Positions 24,001-34,500 of a DNA stretch of 64,000 bases are shown here, piece after piece. The stretch spans positions 558,001 through 622,000 of the forward strand of contig JAOTOL010001662.1 in the NCBI GenBank assembly GCA_034440575.1, read 5' to 3'. The position numbers were made by a program, and so were the translations under genes. The notes under the pieces are model-generated. The model did no database searches, was not told where the DNA came from, and saw nothing but the letters and a program-made list of their open reading frames with translations. This DNA is from Imbricaverruca yamaguchii (taxonomy: Eukaryota > Arthropoda > Thecostraca > Neoverrucidae). Each line of letters begins with the position of its first letter. Position 1 is the stretch's first letter.

Positions 24001-27000
24001 TGGGATTAAGTCGGGAATGGATCTGCGGAAATGGTAATATTCGTCCGCGCTCATAAATCAGTAAGTTATGGCGGGTTTGGACGCATGCCTTTCAGTTTGT
24101 ACACTTGGGCGTGTCACGGAGCGGGTTTTTTTCGTGTCCGGGTCGAATAGCAAAAAGTGCATGGGGTTTGGTCCAAAGCGTCCAAATATTTTTCCTGTTC
24201 TTGCAATGTTTTACATTGAAAATCCATGGTGCGCCGGCCCCCTGATGTTACGTATTTTTGGTGCGACGGGCGTTGCAATCTCCGTTTGGCTGAGTGCCGG
24301 CTGCCAGTCGCTGACACGGGGCGAACACAAGGGCGGCGTATATGAGCGCACGTGAATCGATGCCGAGAGCCGATTTATCCCGACTTCGGGATATTTATAG
24401 CAATGAAGCATCAGGGCTGGCAATATGCATAAAATTGCTAACAGCCGGAAGCTGGCAAAAAGGCGTCAAAGCACATGTACACTGTAGCAGACCATGACGG
24501 GCTTGCGATTATGGATTCGGATACTTTCCGGGTCACAGTGACAGTGGCCTGCTTCCGAGCCCATCATAGACGGAGCTTTTTTGGCAGTAGACATACTGGC
24601 GAATGCCACTAGCAAGGACAAACTAATTGTTGCCAGCATTCTACCAGCCATGATGAAAATAGAACATGTGGCGTCATGGTGAAACGATGCCGTCACGGGA
24701 AGAAATAAAAAGAAACTATATATTCTGAAGCATATACTGGAAACGATGAAATGCAATATATTTTTGCATTTCATCGTTTGCATGTTTGCATGTGCATATA
24801 TTGCATGCACATGCAAACGATGTGTCACATTTGCTAGTTGAAAGGGACACCTGATATGCTGCTTGCTCTGCTACCGCCATGCAAACGGTATTGCAATCCT
24901 GGTTGACTGCGGTTTAGGCTAGTTGGCAGTTGACCTCAGGAAGTCATTGTCTTGTTTCGAATTAAATGTCCGTGTCAAATTCTTTGGACTAATTGGAGGA
25001 GGTGAGAGGGAGCTGTGACACATCGTTTGCATGTGCATGCAATATATGCACATGCAAACGAGGGAAGACTTACTTTTTCTGCATTTGCTAGTTGAAAGGG
25101 ACACCTGATATGCTGCTTGCTCTGCTACCGCCATGCAAACGGTATTGCAATCCTGCAAAGCTATTTGTGTCAGCCAATGAGCTCAGAGTACTATTGCGCG
25201 TCGAATATACTTCATGGCGGCGTATATGGTTTGCGCCTTTCCACCTGTTTCTGAAGCCGAGTTTCTGGGAACATATCAAATACATTTTTGGCGAATTTGT
25301 ATGTCATTGTTGAACACCATGCCCGACAGTGATTCAGGTTGAGTCCAGAAGCTGTTACGCCAAACAACAGGGTTCACATTTGTTTCCAAGGCATCTGATT
25401 GGTGCCTCCAATCTTACGGCACCGTGCAAGTTTGTTTGGTTCATTTCAACATGTTGAAGTTACATTTGACCTGGAACGTATTGATGCGCACCAACCGACA
25501 GTCTAACCACAACCTGAAAGCTTGTTACCTGTGTGGACAGCCGTGATAATCGAGTATCTAATATCAGCCATTGTGCCGTGTCTAAAGGCTGAGTTTTCAT
25601 TGGAAGATGGTGGAATGGGGAATTTTGGCAGTTGTGCAAAACAAACATACAAATGTTTTCAGTGTGCCGTACATCGTATGCGATTTATTAATACGACAGG
25701 CACGTGGGCGCTCACTCCCTCTGCTGTCACGTTCACCCGATTTCGGCGACAGGCCGCTGGAAAGCCACCGTCAGATACTGCAACGCCCCGTGGCACCAAG
25801 CAATGCCGGACTTGGGATGGGTAGGATGATTAGGATTAGAGCGCCATGGATTTTTATTTTAAGATGAATATCAGGGTGTTTCTACACCAACCTCCATGGC
25901 ATCTTTGTTATTACGCCTGTATGGGTTTTGATTGACGTACCCTATCGCACACATGCTGTATGGTGAAATGCTGCCAATGGTTCCCTCCACTAAATTTATT
26001 GCGATCCACGTTTTTACGTCCACGCTTGCAACGTCATTTGCCTTTAACGTAGCTGTGTCAGAATAGTGTGTATCGCCTCTGCGTAAGGGAGGTTCTTTTC
26101 TTGTGCATACCTCTTCGTAAGGGAGGTCCGCTTCGCGGTGAGCCTCTTCGTAAGGGAGGCGGCGTTAAGAGACCTTTCGTAAGGGGTCGAGTGTGACTTC
26201 GCTCGAGCGTGCAACGTTTGGCCGGACCCTCTCGCCCGCACTTCGCTCCCACCGAGCTGCAATTACCGCCACTAAACGGGCTCTCGTGTCAAGGTAAAGA
26301 CGGGCAGGTAACTGGTGCAACCACTCCGTCCGCCGTCCCCGCATCCCGTCCCCGACCGGCCGCCTCAGGTCTCGCGGCGTGGCGCGGCGTGCCGACGGCT
26401 CCACTGTCCTCTCCACAGATGGCGCTGCTGGTGGTGTGGTGAGCCTGTTGTTCGCCTCGTGCGGTGTGTGTGCTGACTGTCGTCGTGTCCTGGCTCGCAC
26501 TGATGACCCGGTCCGTCTAATTGTTGCGGCGTTCCTGCGCGAGCCTCGTGTCGACTGGACGCTTGAGTCATTCGGGGAACACCGGCTGTCTCGTGGGAGC
26601 GGCCGGGCATTGCCTTCCCGTTCACAGACTGATCATGCTCATAAGTGGGACTTAGTGTGGTTAGCAGTTATTCACCACAGGCATGGGACGTGTCCGGTTC
26701 TGATCGGTATGATTGGCTTTTTTGTGTTGCTTGAGACATCATTTTTCCAGACTGTCGACGGATTGGGCTGTAACTTTTGAAAGTACTCCATGGAGCGGTG
26801 GAAGAAGGGCCTTCCAGACCAGTTGATATCATTATCAAGTGATGTAATCACGTTGCAGACATTTTGCAGAGGATAGTAACAAAATCTGTTGAATCCGTAT
26901 GATTACGATGTCGGTCAGATTCCGTGTGATGTCCGTCTGTTGACTTTGTAATTCGCCGTGAGAGTCGCCGGTGTACCACATGCTAATGCATGCTGATAGC

Positions 27001-29005
27001 TGAAAGGGTGAAACTCTGGTCTCTTGAGATAGTATGCATTGCGGGTTTGTTAATACTGGCGTTGTTAACCTTGTTGGCACATGCTTCATGGGTTCAAACA
27101 CCAAGAAACCATGCGATCACGCTTTGGTCGAAACGCCCTTCAACTCAAATATCTAACACAAAAGCCATGTGCTCAGAGTCCCGGTGAATCGTATTGTTAC
27201 CGATAGCCTTTGCGCTGAACGTCCGACTGACTGCTGTGCACGCAGTACGACCCTTATAGTCACCCTAAAGCCACAATAACCAACTAGGTATCCGCTGTGA
27301 CCTTGGTAGTTGATGCACCCAAACGTCACAATAACCAACTAGATACCAGTTGCTCTACGCGACTTCCCACCGATTCTGTCCGCGATTGTACAAAATCAGA
27401 TCCGGGATCCCGCTGATCCCGTCCTTACTCGGAGCGCAGACGCCTCGTCCCCTGTCCACCGAAGCGCGGTAAGTGTCCCGGGGGCGCGGCACGTCCGCCC
27501 GTGGCACGTGATGACGAGCTGGCCACACGTGGTGTTGCAGCCGCCTACAAGCATGCCGACGGCAAGAAGCTGGACGGCCGCCGCGTGCTGGTGGACGTGG
27601 AGCGCTCTCGCACGGTCAAGGGTTGGCTGCCGCGCCGGCTGGGCGGCGGTCTGGGCGGCACGCGCCGCGGTGGGCCCGACGTCAACGTCAAGTACTCGGG
27701 CCGCGAGGACAACGAGCGCATGTCGCGCGGCGGCGGCGGCGACCGGCGCCGCTCGCGCTCGCGCGACCGCGGCGTGGAGCGTGAAAAGCGTCGCCGCTCG
27801 CGCAGCCGCGAGCGCGTCGTGGACCGCGGCGACCGCGGCGCCGAGCGCAAGCGGCGCCGCTCGCGCTCGCGCAGCCGCGACCGCGGCGAGAGGCGCAAGC
27901 ACCGCAGCCGCTCGCCGCGCGACCGGCGGGACCGGCGCGACCGCGGCGACCGGTGAGTGCCGACGCGGATGTGGGGCCTGCGCGCTGGGTAATCTGTAAG
28001 GCGCTGTCGCCCGGGACGCCGCTCGTAAAGTCGTAATCCCACGAGCAGACGCGAGCTTTGCAGCGCAGATAATTTACGGCTGGCGTGACTGAGACGTCGT
28101 CCCGACTGCGGGCGTAAGTCGGCAGTGATGTATGCGCTATATACAGGCCCATGGTCGGCCGCCGAACCCCCTGCAGCGACACAGATCCCGGCAGTGATCC
28201 GGCACTGTGCGGTCAGTTGATGGCTTTCCGTTTTTAGATTGATTTATGTATTTGCTGGTGCGAATTACTGGAAATACCCACATTGTGCCGTCAATTGGCG
28301 CGCCTCGTGCCTATAGATCCATGCAGGCTGGTTGCTGCACTACCTGCAGGGCCAGTCACTGGTCGATGAACCGGTCCTATTATTGGCTGGCTGGCTGTAT
28401 GGTGCATCAACTGTGCATGACCTCGTCATGGGCCGCTCAATTCCTATATGTGGTATGCAGTTCGTCGGTGTTGCTTTATGGGGAGACCAAAGGTACGTAG
28501 CAGCGTGACCATTGCAGGCTTCCGATGCTGCGCAGACTTCCTCACGCCACCGAAGGACGCTATATAAGCAACTGCAGTTATGAATAACCAGCATTCCACC
28601 TGAGCCGTTAACTGCAGATCAGCTGATAATTGTAGTTGCTCTCCTTTCGGATCATTGGTTGATCCAGCCCTCGGTATTGGTGTGGCTGGTCGTTGGTCGC
28701 TCGTCTGATGTCCGTCCCCGACTGCCAGGGAGCGGCGCGAACGGCGCGACCGCACCAACGGCGAGGACGGCTTCGACCCGGACTCGGTGCGCGTCAAGGA
28801 GGAGCCGGCGGACGACTACCCAGAGTACCCGCCGCACTACTCCCAGAACCCGCCGCTCAAGGACGAGGACAAGAAGCCGCGCAACCTGCAGGGTGTGCCG
28901 CCGCCGCCGCCACCGCCGCTGCCGCCGCCACCGCCGCCGCCGCCGTCCGAGCCCACCAACGGCAGCGGCCGCACGGCGCAGCACGACGGCGAGGCCGGCT
29001 ACTGA
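11914..29005 (+). CDS. SNRNP70: U1 small nuclear ribonucleoprotein 70 kDa (U1-70K), whole gene
   Basis: Core protein of the U1 snRNP, which binds stem-loop I of U1 snRNA and helps recognise 5' splice sites in the nucleus. Coding exons are 11914-12057, 19295-19412, 20606-20670, 21218-21280, 21983-22064, 27541-27952 and 28729-29005, total 1161 nt (386 residues). All introns are GT-AG and all phases join correctly. The N-terminus [20 protein letters not shown] is near-identical to animal homologues. The RNA-recognition motif has RNP2 TLFIARI and RNP1 RGYAFIEY, followed by [10 protein letters not shown] and the family motif [14 protein letters not shown]. Next come an Arg/Ser/Asp-rich domain and a C-terminus with an acidic stretch and polyproline. 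Human U1-70K is about 437 residues, so this tail is shorter. Confidence 0.97.
12900..13575. repeat. Inverted-repeat arm, left, in U1-70K intron 1
   Basis: Matches the reverse complement of 18090-18700 over several hundred bases with moderate divergence. Shared landmarks include cagtgtcatactgcaaacac, aagtggcatgtgtggtagca and ctggaaagtaagtttcca. It is probably one of two oppositely inserted copies of a dispersed element; no terminal repeats or target duplication were identified. Confidence 0.75.
16480..17870 (-). pseudogene. CR1/L2-like LINE remnant, reverse transcriptase to C-terminus
   Basis: Read on the minus strand from 17806: [35 protein letters not shown] (domain A). In other frames follow [18 protein letters not shown] (domain B) and [14 protein letters not shown] (domain C). 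The C-terminal part (17087-16500) has [16 protein letters not shown], a CRNIF-like segment and [10 protein letters not shown], matching the same regions of the CR1-like copies in this window but clearly diverged from them. Frameshifts and stops interrupt it. It sits antisense in intron 1 of U1-70K. Confidence 0.85.
18090..18700. repeat. Inverted-repeat arm, right, in U1-70K intron 1
   Basis: Reverse-complement partner of 12900-13575, about 5 kb away. Landmarks on the plus strand are ttggaaacttactttccaag, ctaccacacatgccacttta and gtttgcagtatgacactgtc. In the pre-mRNA the arms could pair, with the minus-oriented LINE in the loop. Confidence 0.75.
19295..19412 (+). CDS. SNRNP70: U1-70K coding exon 2
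   Basis: Encodes [17 protein letters not shown] and the following Arg/Lys/Glu-rich helix ending in IAL plus one base of Trp. The acceptor is tttcag; the donor gtaagt is a perfect consensus. Confidence 0.95.
19413..20605 (+). other. U1-70K intron 2
   Basis: Donor gtaagt, acceptor cgtgctttgtttcag. It contains a SINE copy at about 19500-19665; the rest is AT-rich with no recognised feature. Confidence 0.85.
19500..19665 (+). mobile_element. tRNA-derived SINE, copy 1
   Basis: Shares its order of motifs with the copy at 62468-62640. These are a B-box-like tggtttcaaatccca, then ctggcggaattgcagag, aaccaatcagcatgag, gcagttaagtgccttg and taaaggaacc, followed by a T run (about 19670). The tRNA-like head is worn and its A box is weak. 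It lies in U1-70K intron 2, in the sense orientation. Confidence 0.7.
20606..20670 (+). CDS. SNRNP70: U1-70K coding exon 3
   Basis: Encodes the end of the linker, [13 protein letters not shown], and the RNP2 strand KTLFIARI of the RNA-recognition motif. It begins with the last two bases of Trp and ends in phase 0 before gtaaga. Confidence 0.95.
21218..21280 (+). CDS. SNRNP70: U1-70K coding exon 4
   Basis: 21 codons, [20 protein letters not shown] plus K, the first helix and second strand of the RNA-recognition motif. The acceptor is gtgttgcag and the donor gtaaga. Confidence 0.95.
21983..22064 (+). CDS. SNRNP70: U1-70K coding exon 5
   Basis: Encodes [20 protein letters not shown] and then EHEREMH plus one base of Ser, including RNP1 of the RNA-recognition motif. 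From here on the coding sequence becomes strongly GC-rich at third positions. The donor is gtgagt. Confidence 0.95.
24746..24821. repeat. Two adjacent palindromes in U1-70K intron 5
   Basis: First palindrome: cgatgaaatgca pairs with tgcatttcatcg at about 24746-24778. Second: catcgtttgcatgt near 24771 pairs with acatgcaaacgatg ending near 24821. The second shares its arm sequence with the palindrome at 25023-25060. Confidence 0.85.
24828..24901. repeat. 74-bp direct duplication, first copy
   Basis: Identical to 25082-25155, offset 254 bp. It begins catttgctagttgaaaggga and ends ggtattgcaatcctg. Perfect identity implies a recent duplication or gene conversion. Confidence 0.95.
25023..25060. 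repeat. Palindrome with 15-bp arms
   Basis: cgtttgcatgtgcat and its inverse atgcacatgcaaacg are separated by gcaatat. It lies just upstream of the second 74-bp copy, as the palindrome at 24771-24821 lies just upstream of the first. Confidence 0.9.
25082..25155. repeat. 74-bp direct duplication, second copy
   Basis: Exact copy of 24828-24901. The flanks differ, so the duplicated block is bounded on both sides. Confidence 0.95.
26076..26188. repeat. Four CCTC-TTCGTAAGG-GAGG hairpin motifs in U1-70K intron 5
   Basis: Near-identical copies lie at about 26076, 26110, 26143 and 26172, spaced about 30-34 bp. Each reads close to cctcttcgtaagggagg, with CCTC/GAGG arms, and contains the donor-like core CGTAAGG. 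The fourth copy has changed arms (gacc/gggtc) that still pair. Confidence 0.85.
27541..27952 (+). CDS. SNRNP70: U1-70K coding exon 6
   Basis: Completes the RNA-recognition motif ([19 protein letters not shown]), then [14 protein letters not shown], then a long Arg/Ser/Asp-rich domain with [10 protein letters not shown] and [18 protein letters not shown] repeats. This low-complexity domain is typical of U1-70K and is where SR proteins and regulatory kinases act in homologues. Third positions are almost all G or C. Confidence 0.95.
28729..29005 (+). CDS. SNRNP70: U1-70K coding exon 7 (C-terminus)
   Basis: Joins exon 6 as [16 protein letters not shown]. It then encodes an acidic/Tyr-rich segment ([14 protein letters not shown]), a Lys/Asp segment, a polyproline run of about 17 residues broken by one Leu, and the end GEAGY before TGA. 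The polyproline replaces the longer RS/Gly-rich tail of vertebrate homologues. GCC/CCG slippage may make its length variable. Confidence 0.93.
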
Positions 29006-29530
29006 GCGACGGCCGGCTCGCGCGTCGTGGGGCGAATTGCCCGCGAGGTGCCGCCGGAGCTGCCCCGGGGCTGGCGGAGCGGGTGTTGCCGGGGCTGGCG
29101 GAACGCGTGCGGCCGGGTCGCCCCAGCCGGTTGGAGTGGCGGGACGGGGCTGGTGGTCACTCGCGGCATGTGTTTTCGAGCAGCAGGTGCAGCCATGTGG
29201 GTTGCGGGCGCGTGCGGACGCCTTTTCATTCTGTCATCGGCTGGTGGAGAAAAGTCTGGAGTCATTCGGAGGTTTTTATTTCTCCTGTGTGCACGGCCGG
29301 GTATCCAAGAACCGCCGTCAACCAACAGGTTTTACTGTCGCCGATCTTCAAGTTGGGCGAGGTGCGCCGGCAGCACAAGGAATACAAGGAATACAAGGAA
29401 GACATCGTGTTTTCGTGGGAGAAAATTTCGAGGCTTGCCTGCGTCACGGTTGCGAAGTGATGAAGCCGTGCGAATGTTAGCCAGAAGCTGCGACTATTGC
29501 ATGCTGGTTATTTTTATATAAAATTGAAGG
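29006..29530 (+). other. Probable 3' UTR of U1-70K
   Basis: Follows the stop codon and is GC-rich at first, then AT-rich. No canonical AATAAA is seen; the 3' end is unresolved. Forward reading frames at 28659-29521 are shadows of the GC-rich exon and UTR. Confidence 0.4.
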
Positions 29531-31500
29531 TAAAGTAATTTATCCCTCATCAAGAAGCTCCGAGCAAGATAGCTTTTACGTGCTGGAAAATGTGCATCTG
29601 CTAGCATCTAATCGGAACGCGAAATGGGCCACGCTATGACCGTAACAAATTAGTAGTTCAAAGGAAGCAAAGTATAGCTTTCGTCTCTAGCTTTGACCAG
29701 TTTGAGTACATATAGGCGCTATTCGCATTATTTCTTATTTGAATCGCGCTCATGCGCTACCACTGTTCATGCAATATGTAATATTACGCGACAGATATCA
29801 CGTAGCATATGGGCGCAATTCGACCAGGTGACTCTCAAAGGTCAAGGATGAAACTCGCGTTTGTGCGGGAGAGTTTAGAAAAGCGGTTTGTAGAAAAGTT
29901 CGGCCCGGTGGTCTCTTACCAAAAATATGTTGCTACGGGCAACCAGACGTCAGGTGCCCAATACCAATCGACTACTGGGGTGCCGTTTAGCTACCTATAT
30001 GACGCGAGTGGCGGTTGTGATGGATGTCGGTCTATCTTCCCGTGGCACAGGCCAACTAATTACAGTGCATAATTGTTCCGGCAGTAAAAAGAATAGCTTC
30101 CGTGGAACGCAGCTCTATATAAAACCGCTATATTCACATCAAACCCCTCCGCAGGAGACATGTTTTCACGTGGGCTTGCATGGGGGCATGGCAGCACGTG
30201 CGTCGATATCATTTTCAACCAGTGAATTTGACGGAAGCAAACGGCGGGTGATCGATGGGTTTCGATGAAAGTAATTTAGATCATGTGAGAGCATTCTGCA
30301 TTGCAATTGGATAAATTGGTGCGCGCACGTATAAAAGGACCAATATCGACCACAATCGCCACGCGCGGCATATATGTTGCTAAGCGACAACCAGGCAGCT
30401 GACGTTATTGTCCAGCCTAACTCAATAGGCCTTGCGCATAGCATGACTATCTCGCATGGTAATATTCCATGCTCTTCTTTCCAGAATATTCCTTATCGAA
30501 TACCTAGTGGGTTATACCCGCATTATGTGATGTCTTAAGCTTAGTCAAATATTTGTATTGGTCCAATAACTATCCTTTGTACTCGCTGTGTGTAGCATGC
30601 CCCCAAAGTTAGTAAAGTATTTCTCGGTGTGTTTACGTGCACATTGAAGCTGCTCTTGGATCGCCGATACTGTGCATGCACCAGCCGTGCAATGCTAGTC
30701 ACAGACACCGCACACTTCTGATCACAAGCGCTTCCGAATGTGTTCGCTGCTTCTGCCACCTTTCAGTGTTGCGCTGCTGTCTGGCAAGCCTTGTCCTTGA
30801 AGCCCGGCTGTGGCGTGCATCTGCCCACAGCGGACCCGGTGTTACTGGGCGATTAGCATGCAGGGCTATCGGCACGCCGTCTCCAGTGCACTGGGGTTCC
30901 GTCTCGCCAGGCCGGCACGCTGTGTCCCGCTGCCGTCTGCCCGAGTCTTCGCAGACACCTTGGCTAGCTGTTGCATGTGCGGTGTGGGTGGTGCAGGATT
31001 CAATGAATTGAGAAAGCGTTTTGCCAACGATTGTTTCCTTTCTTTAGTCATCGGTGGGATCTGATGAAGGAAGCGTCGATTGGATTCTGCTCGTTATTCA
31101 AACATAACTTTCGCATGTCATGGAACGATATATGCTTGAACTTAGAACGGAATGCTGCAAGTGGTTTTATTCGGGTTTGCATACTTCTTTCACGTAGCGG
31201 GACTAAACCAATTAGAAGTCGAGGTATGCCGAGTCAATATAACTCGAGAGTGCCTTGATAGTAAGCGGCGAGAAAGATTGATTATGTTTGCCCATATTTT
31301 GATAAGGGTATCTTATGGGCACTAATGAGTCTCATACAATTTTTCAAACAACTATACATCGGTGGTTTTTTTAGTTTTTTTACATCTCCCTCGCCTCAAC
31401 TTACCCCAGGCATGGGGTAGGTTGATCAAAGGCCTGCTTATGGAAATAAATGTGGTGGCGACTTCTGGGAAGTCTCACTTTTAGAGCTGCATGACTTTTG
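29531..31500. other. Intergenic stretch, no gene recognised
   Basis: No family resemblance in any frame and no inverted or tandem repeats I could confirm. Confidence 0.5.
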
Positions 31501-31533
31501 TCCACCTTTTTGTGACCTTCCGTTTGGCGGTGG

Positions 31534-31584
31534 AAAAACGTGAAGCAATCAGAAAATACCACGTTAAATACTTCAACCCAGATT
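31534..31584. repeat. Dispersed ~50-bp repeat, copy 1
   Basis: Almost identical to 33238-33288 (aatcagaaaataccacgtta and aaatacttcaacccagatt are shared). A second shared motif, aaaatcacat.tagtg.gtg, lies at about 31975 and 33220. It suggests two copies of a longer repeat from which different parts survive. Confidence 0.8.
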
Positions 31585-32379
31585 GTCGCCGCCTTTTTAC
31601 TAGCATTGCCATAAAATAGCTCAGCAAAACAATTAGCTGAACGCGGATAAGCTGAGTAACAATAGTATGCTAATTTATTTCATGCTTCATGAGAAAAGTA
31701 TTATCAACATGCAACGTATAAGCAGACCACGGTTTGACCGCGGCTCATCTTTCGCGATTCGCGGCCCGTTCTTGATTGCACAACTACATACCTACCTCAC
31801 TTCAAATACAATATGGCTGTGCATATGATCATCCCACGTTAAAGTTGCTTCGGTGGATTTTAAGGTAGAATGCACGTCTACAATTGTATGCTATGTTCCG
31901 AAACCTGTGTGTTGCAATTTATAGAAAAAGAAAAACATTTTCAAGCCAATAAAAATTATTTCAGTCCTTAAAAAAAAATCACATTTAGTGCGTGCCTCGC
32001 CAAACATCGACCGCTCACAGCTCACCGTTCAATCGGAAATGGAGACTTTCCTCGAATCGTCCGCAAGTGGCGCCGTGGCGCCGTGAGTGAACATAATGCC
32101 GGCGGCGCCTATCTGGTGGTGGGTTTGTGAAGGAACACCACCAGAGTGGGCTTGCATTGATTATCGTTATGTTCTAGTTTCTAGGGGTGCATGTAATTTC
32201 TAATGGTCAAATCTGAACAACATTGAAACAATCCCTCTTATGATGTGTAGTTCGTTTAACTATCAGATCATTTCACCCTGTCACTTTGCCATCAAAGTGA
32301 AATTTGAACATTTCGCCACTCAGCTTCGTGTAATAAAAAGCATCACACACGAGTGTGATGCGCTGACAATTCAGTTTTC

Positions 32380-33215
32380 TTACCCGCGCCGTCTTTTCGG
32401 TCAAATCCTCACACCCCGTCTCGGTGGGAGGGGCGGTTGAAGACCCCCTCTAAAATCCAAACTAAGCATCGCACGAAAACGAAAGAGGTGTCATCGGAAA
32501 GCGCTCGACGAGTAGGGTCCGGGTCCACCCTCCAAAACAATTTCCCCCAAAAGTGATGTCACCAGGGGGCTAGATTCTCACGACTTTTCACGACTTACAT
32601 TATGTTTTTGACTCTGGGGAGTTCATTTTGGGAGATATATGAAAGAACATTCATTTGGAATGAGAAATGGACAGCGAAATCGACCAGCGTGATATTTTTG
32701 GCCCCCCAAAAATAAAAAATTCAATTTTTTTGAAATTTCGAAATTTTGAGTTTTCAAGTTTTCTTTAATTTTCCTTCTTCAATGGGTAAAGCAGACCAAG
32801 AAACGTTGTTGGAACTCAACTCGCCCTAATAAAATGCTTATTTTAGCCAGAATCCTCTATTTGAACTGCAATTTGGCAAATACGCAAAATTTATATGCAG
32901 TCAAAAACGAAAAAAGGAGAAAAATTCCACCCGTATGTTTTGTTACATCTGTAAAGATAAGCAAACGCTGAAAGTTTCATTAAAATATCTATCCGTTAAA
33001 GCGTGACGACTGGTTTAACTTTTTTGGAGGTGACTTCACTTGACCTTGACTAACTCGTTGACCCTTGACTGCAAAATTTTGAAACAGCATGCCAAATTGA
33101 TGTGGGAAATGGTATACCGAATTTTGGCGCGCTGCCGTGCGCCGTTCGTCCACTATCCGCGGAAAACCTGAGGGGTGGCGATTGAAGACCCCCCGAGACG
33201 GGACGGGTCAACTAA
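32380..33215. mobile_element. Unclassified interspersed repeat, copy 1
   Basis: The ends carry related motifs: cccgtctcgg with ggcggttgaagaccccc on the left (about 32418-32448), and ggcgattgaagacccccc with ccgagacggg on the right (about 33177-33203). Its left 150 bp reappear, inverted and diverged, at 56095-56265 (shared: ggtgtcatcggaaagcgctc). No coding capacity is seen. Class unknown. Confidence 0.55.
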
Positions 33216-33237
33216 ACTAAAATCACATCTAGTGTGT

Positions 33238-33288
33238 GAAAACGTGAAACAATCAGAAAATACCACGTTAAATACTTCAACCCAGATT
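33238..33288. repeat. Dispersed ~50-bp repeat, copy 2
   Basis: Partner of 31534-31584; here the end cccagatt is followed by a second aacccaga. Confidence 0.8.
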
Positions 33289-34500
33289 CAACCCAGAAAA
33301 CAAAATCAAACGTGCTACATTTTTATATTATCTTGAATAACTTCCATGGCGTTTCAACTCAGTCCTCTTTGGTTGTCGGCCTAGCGTCCTCGAAAAATAA
33401 TAAATTTATGCCTAGATCAGCCATTACAAAAACCTATCGTCATTGAATCATCCATTTGCAGACATACCAATTTAGGCACGCCATTGCTTGTGAAGTGTTC
33501 TTGCAGTGGTTGTGATTGCAATGATGCGACAACTGATGTGCATTTCTTAGAATGACTAATATTCCCATTCTACTTGTGTGAAGTAGTGGAGCATCACGTG
33601 GCATATCACGCTACCATCGTCCCTGAAACCCGTTATAGTCGGTGTCCACTGTCCGCAGCCCTTGTCAGTTGGCTGATGGTGACCTTGAAGCATGCTCTGC
33701 GCTTGACTGTAGAAAGTGAACCTGAAATTCCTTATCACTTAGTTTGGTTCCTTCATGACTCCTCGCTCGGATAGGAGTGGAAGTAACACATTTGTACGTG
33801 CTATGCGTGTATTACGAGACATGTATGCTCACAAGGGTTCTTAAAAATGTTTTGAGCTACGCTCGATCCATGCAGCGCACAAAAGTCGTAATAGAACAGC
33901 AACGCAGCAGCATGCATCTCGACCATGTCCAAAATCTTTTCTAGCAGTTGCATGCGTGAATTAATTTGACATCGGCGAAAATGTATACACACCTATAAGA
34001 TTGATCATCAACCACCAGACAGGCAAAGATCCGACCAGCAAACAGGTGGTGATCATGCGAGTAGACGATCGAACATTGTTCACAGATATCAACGGAAGGG
34101 CGGGCGAGTAAAAAAGTGAAAAGCCTATGTGACATGTGACACGTGACATGAACATACAAGCAGATGAGCACACGAATGAGCAGACGAACACACAATGCAT
34201 GTCATGTGGTCGGCGTCCTCGTCGCCTTAAACGGGTGCATCTTCTGAAGTGTATTTTTTTCGGCCATTCAGTCTGCATCAGAGCTAGTTTAGAATGCACA
34301 GAATGCGATTACCTCCCGGCTTACGCAGTGACAACCGGTGAGGAATTCTGTTTGGTCTGTGCTTTCCCCTGAACGTAATCTTGTTATCGTATGCAGCTGT
34401 CCTCTTTAAGTTGCCTTCACAGCCTCCGGAATATTTTGCCAATTCTATGATAACTTCTCACATTGATTGCCACTTATCCACATTACCTTACCCACAATGC
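33289..34500. other. Intergenic stretch downstream of the SVWC gene
   Basis: No gene recognised. The 3' UTR of the minus-strand SVWC gene should extend into the right part of this stretch, but I see no clear polyadenylation signal on that strand. Confidence 0.4.

Larger units (their letters stand above)
22065..27540 (+). other. U1-70K intron 5 (5.5 kb)
   Basis: Donor gtgagt, acceptor cacacgtggtgttgcag. It contains three palindromes with a 74-bp duplication (24746-25155), four GTAAGG hairpin motifs (26076-26188) and a GC-rich patch at about 26190-26560. The rest has no recognised feature. Confidence 0.85.

Noticed and set aside
27396..28182. Long Ala- or Arg-rich frames on both strands over U1-70K exon 6
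   Set aside because: Shadows of a GC-rich exon encoding Arg/Ser repeats; only the frame continuing the RNA-recognition motif is conserved.
28659..29521. Forward frames of 164-273 codons over U1-70K exon 7 and the 3' UTR
   Set aside because: GC-rich sequence with few stops; the phase from exon 6 selects the frame ending at 29005.
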